Below, piece by piece: positions 62,298 through 64,000 of a stretch of DNA of 64,000 nucleotides. The DNA lies in assembly GCF_900168685.1 (NCBI RefSeq), contig NZ_FVZN01000005.1, positions 1 to 64,000 on the forward strand, given 5' to 3'. The DNA is from Solibacillus isronensis. GTDB lineage: Bacteria; Bacillota; Bacilli; Bacillales_A; Planococcaceae. Under the pieces are notes generated by a model. That model worked only from the letters and a program-made list of their open reading frames with translations, made no database searches and was not told the DNA's origin. Every line of letters begins with the position of its first letter. Within the stretch, counting starts at the first letter, position 1. The translations under genes and the position numbers were made by a program.

Positions 62298-63662
62298 ATG
62301 GTAAATGAACTAACAACAGTGAATGGACAATTAACAGGAGAGTCGGTATACCGGGATAAACCAGTTATTCAGGCTGCCGAAACAATTTTCGTCAATGAAT
62401 TTACAGATGGTGTGTTAAATCCGAATGCACCAATGTTAGGACCTTTAAAAGATGGGGGTACAATCATTGCCAATACAGCACCTGGTTGTTGGGGCCCAAT
62501 GATTACACCGACGATTCGCGGGGGGCACGAAGTAACAAAGCCCGTATATGTGGAAGGGGCGGAAGTCGGGGATGCAATCGTTATTCAAATTAAATCGATT
62601 CAAGTTACATCGATTGCGACTTCTTCGGGAACAGACGAAGCACAAAATGAACGCTTTATCGGGGATCCTTTCGTAAAGGTGAAATGTCCGGGGTGCGGGA
62701 AGCTACATCCGCCGACAATTGTACAAGGAATCGGTCAGGAGTCGGTAAAATGTATGACATGCGGGACGGATACAACACCATTTAAAATTTCCAACGGCTA
62801 TACGATGGCATTTAATTCAAAAGGGAATGTCGGATTGACGGTCGGAAAAGAAGCTGCTCGCCGGATTGCCCAAGACAGCAAAAATTATATGAGAACTCCG
62901 GAAAATTCGATTCAAAATCCGATTACTTCATTCGCGCCGAGTGACCTGATCGGGGTACTAGCAAGAATGCGTCCGTTTGTTGGACAGCTTGGGACAACGC
63001 CGTCAAAAGCGATGCCGGATTCTCATAATGCTGGTGATTTCGGAACATTTCTAATTGGAGCGCCACATGAATTTACAATGACCGAAGACGAGCTGAATAT
63101 CCACCGTACAGATGGACATATGGATATTAACCGTGTGCGCGAAGGGGCAGTTGTCATTTGTCCTGTAAAGGTTCCTGGTGGGGGTGTATATGTAGGGGAT
63201 ATGCATGCAATGCAGGGCGATGGTGAAATTGCCGGACATACGACTGATGTATCGGGTATTGTACAGCTACAGGTAAGTGTACTGAAAAAAGTAAATTTGG
63301 ACGGTCCTATCTTGCTGCCGAATGTTGAAGATTTGCCTTATACCGCAAAACCTTTTACGAAAGAAGAAAAGCGCATTGCTCGTGATTTGGCAGAGGAATT
63401 TGGTGTGAAGCAGGTTGAGGAAAGTTTCCCGTTATCGATTGTAGGAACAGGGATTAACTTAAATGTGGCTACAGAAAATGCACTCGAGCGCGCGGCAAAG
63501 TTATTTGAACTGACAGTGGAAGAAGTGAGAAACCGTGCAACCATTACCGGTGGAATTGAAATAGGACGACATCCGGGTGTTGTGACCGCTACAGTTCAAA
63601 TACCAAAAACACTTCTGAAAAAAGCACGACTGTTTAAAACAGTTAAGCGTCAGTACGACTGA
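62298..63662 (+). CDS. Acetamidase/formamidase family protein
   Basis: This 454-residue FmdA/AmdA-type amidohydrolase would release ammonia from formamide, acetamide or related amides. It carries an inserted zinc-ribbon-like motif CPGCGKLHPP...CMTCGTDT (near residues 135-157) and the family segments CWGPMITPTIRGGHEV and GGGVYVGDMHAMQGDGE. The ribosome site is GAAAAGAGG. The substrate is not defined. Confidence 0.9.
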   Translation: MVNELTTVNGQLTGESVYRDKPVIQAAETIFVNEFTDGVLNPNAPMLGPLKDGGTIIANTAPGCWGPMITPTIRGGHEVTKPVYVEGAEVGDAIVIQIKSIQVTSIATSSGTDEAQNERFIGDPFVKVKCPGCGKLHPPTIVQGIGQESVKCMTCGTDTTPFKISNGYTMAFNSKGNVGLTVGKEAARRIAQDSKNYMRTPENSIQNPITSFAPSDLIGVLARMRPFVGQLGTTPSKAMPDSHNAGDFGTFLIGAPHEFTMTEDELNIHRTDGHMDINRVREGAVVICPVKVPGGGVYVGDMHAMQGDGEIAGHTTDVSGIVQLQVSVLKKVNLDGPILLPNVEDLPYTAKPFTKEEKRIARDLAEEFGVKQVEESFPLSIVGTGINLNVATENALERAAKLFELTVEEVRNRATITGGIEIGRHPGVVTATVQIPKTLLKKARLFKTVKRQYD

Positions 63663-63765
63663 ATACCGTTTATCAAAGCAGCAATGTCATAGTTAATTAG
63701 ATAAGTTTTTGTTCTTTATTTTTCGGGAAATAGGAAATTACTAGAAAAGTAGAGGGGATGAAGCG

Positions 63766-64000
63766 ATGCAGCCATTGATCAAGAAAATAGAAGCTCTTGT
63801 CATCTCAATTAGCGTTCAGTCAGGTATTGGTATTATTGAAGCAATTAGTGAAAAAGACGGCAATAAGAAAGTCATATTTCAAATTACATCAAAAACGCCT
63901 TTAATGACAAAGGACGGGTACCAAATTGGGGCATCTGCCATTCCGGTCAAGGCGAAAATTATTGCCTTTATTGATTCCAGAAATCCGTTGCCGATGGTTT
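63766..64000 (+). CDS. Hypothetical protein, truncated by the window end
   Basis: A frame opens at ATG 63766, eight bases after AGAGGGG, and continues to the window edge (78 codons seen; MQPLIKKIEALVISISVQSG). The segment is beta-rich with no motif I recognise. It lies 100 bp after the amidase gene. Confidence 0.6.
   Translation, partial: MQPLIKKIEALVISISVQSGIGIIEAISEKDGNKKVIFQITSKTPLMTKDGYQIGASAIPVKAKIIAFIDSRNPLPMV

Overview
The window looks like the chromosome of a low-GC, endospore-forming Firmicute of the Planococcaceae (Solibacillus/Lysinibacillus-like). Pointers are the low GC content, strong AGGAGG-type ribosome binding sites, a spore protein gene (tlp) with a sigma-G-like promoter, a Bacillus-type lutABC/lutR locus with its TCATC-N-GATGA operator, and a seven-gene mrpABCDEFG antiporter operon. 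The genus is an inference from gene content.

Layout. 1-450: end of an rRNA operon (23S 3' end, 5S, terminator). 0.5-7.3 kb: LytTR regulator divergent from isocitrate lyase, a PLP aminotransferase that probably uses glyoxylate, adenine deaminase, a family 2 glycosyltransferase and a YkvA-like membrane protein. 7.4-11.5 kb, minus strand: BadF/BadG kinase, ArgH-like lyase, EamA transporter, GNAT. 11.6-16.1 kb: PfkB kinase, a helically phased 21-bp repeat field, then an XRE regulator with a YxlE/YxlF/YxlG-like ABC module. 16.1-22.6 kb: YetF-like protein, MFS transporter, lutC-lutB-lutA with lutR, and a Usp-like protein. 22.9-28.8 kb: the Mrp Na+/H+ antiporter operon. 28.8-29.2 kb: a cluster of five perfect DnaA boxes around a large inverted repeat. 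29.2-32.7 kb: GntR(YtrA-type)-ABC operon with a clear promoter and operator, and a phosphoesterase. 32.8-44.9 kb: rhodanese, AlaX-type editing protein, DUF6509-like protein, XRE regulator, gamma-glutamyltransferase, Gfo/Idh/MocA oxidoreductase, CoA-disulfide reductase, tlp, a P-type Ca2+ ATPase and a PRK06851-like ATPase, with several structured intergenic stretches.

45-60.3 kb is an accessory island, clearly more AT-rich than its flanks. It carries a class I lanthipeptide system: two paralogous precursor peptides, full-length LanB, LanC, an ABC exporter LanT, a small unknown protein and an intracellular subtilisin-like LanP. Just upstream is what I read as a quorum-sensing pair: an RRNPP (PlcR/NprR-like HTH+TPR) regulator and, on the opposite strand, an unlisted 35-residue pro-peptide ending in DLPYEFDM that strongly resembles the PapR signal of PlcR. 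Both a control gene and the export gene are broken: the regulator is split by an IS21-family element and lanT by an IS3-family element. The island therefore looks like a peptide-regulated two-peptide lantibiotic locus that has been silenced in this strain.

60.9-64 kb returns to ordinary chromosomal genes: SDR oxidoreductase, DUF1722-like protein, acetamidase/formamidase and a truncated unknown gene at the window edge.
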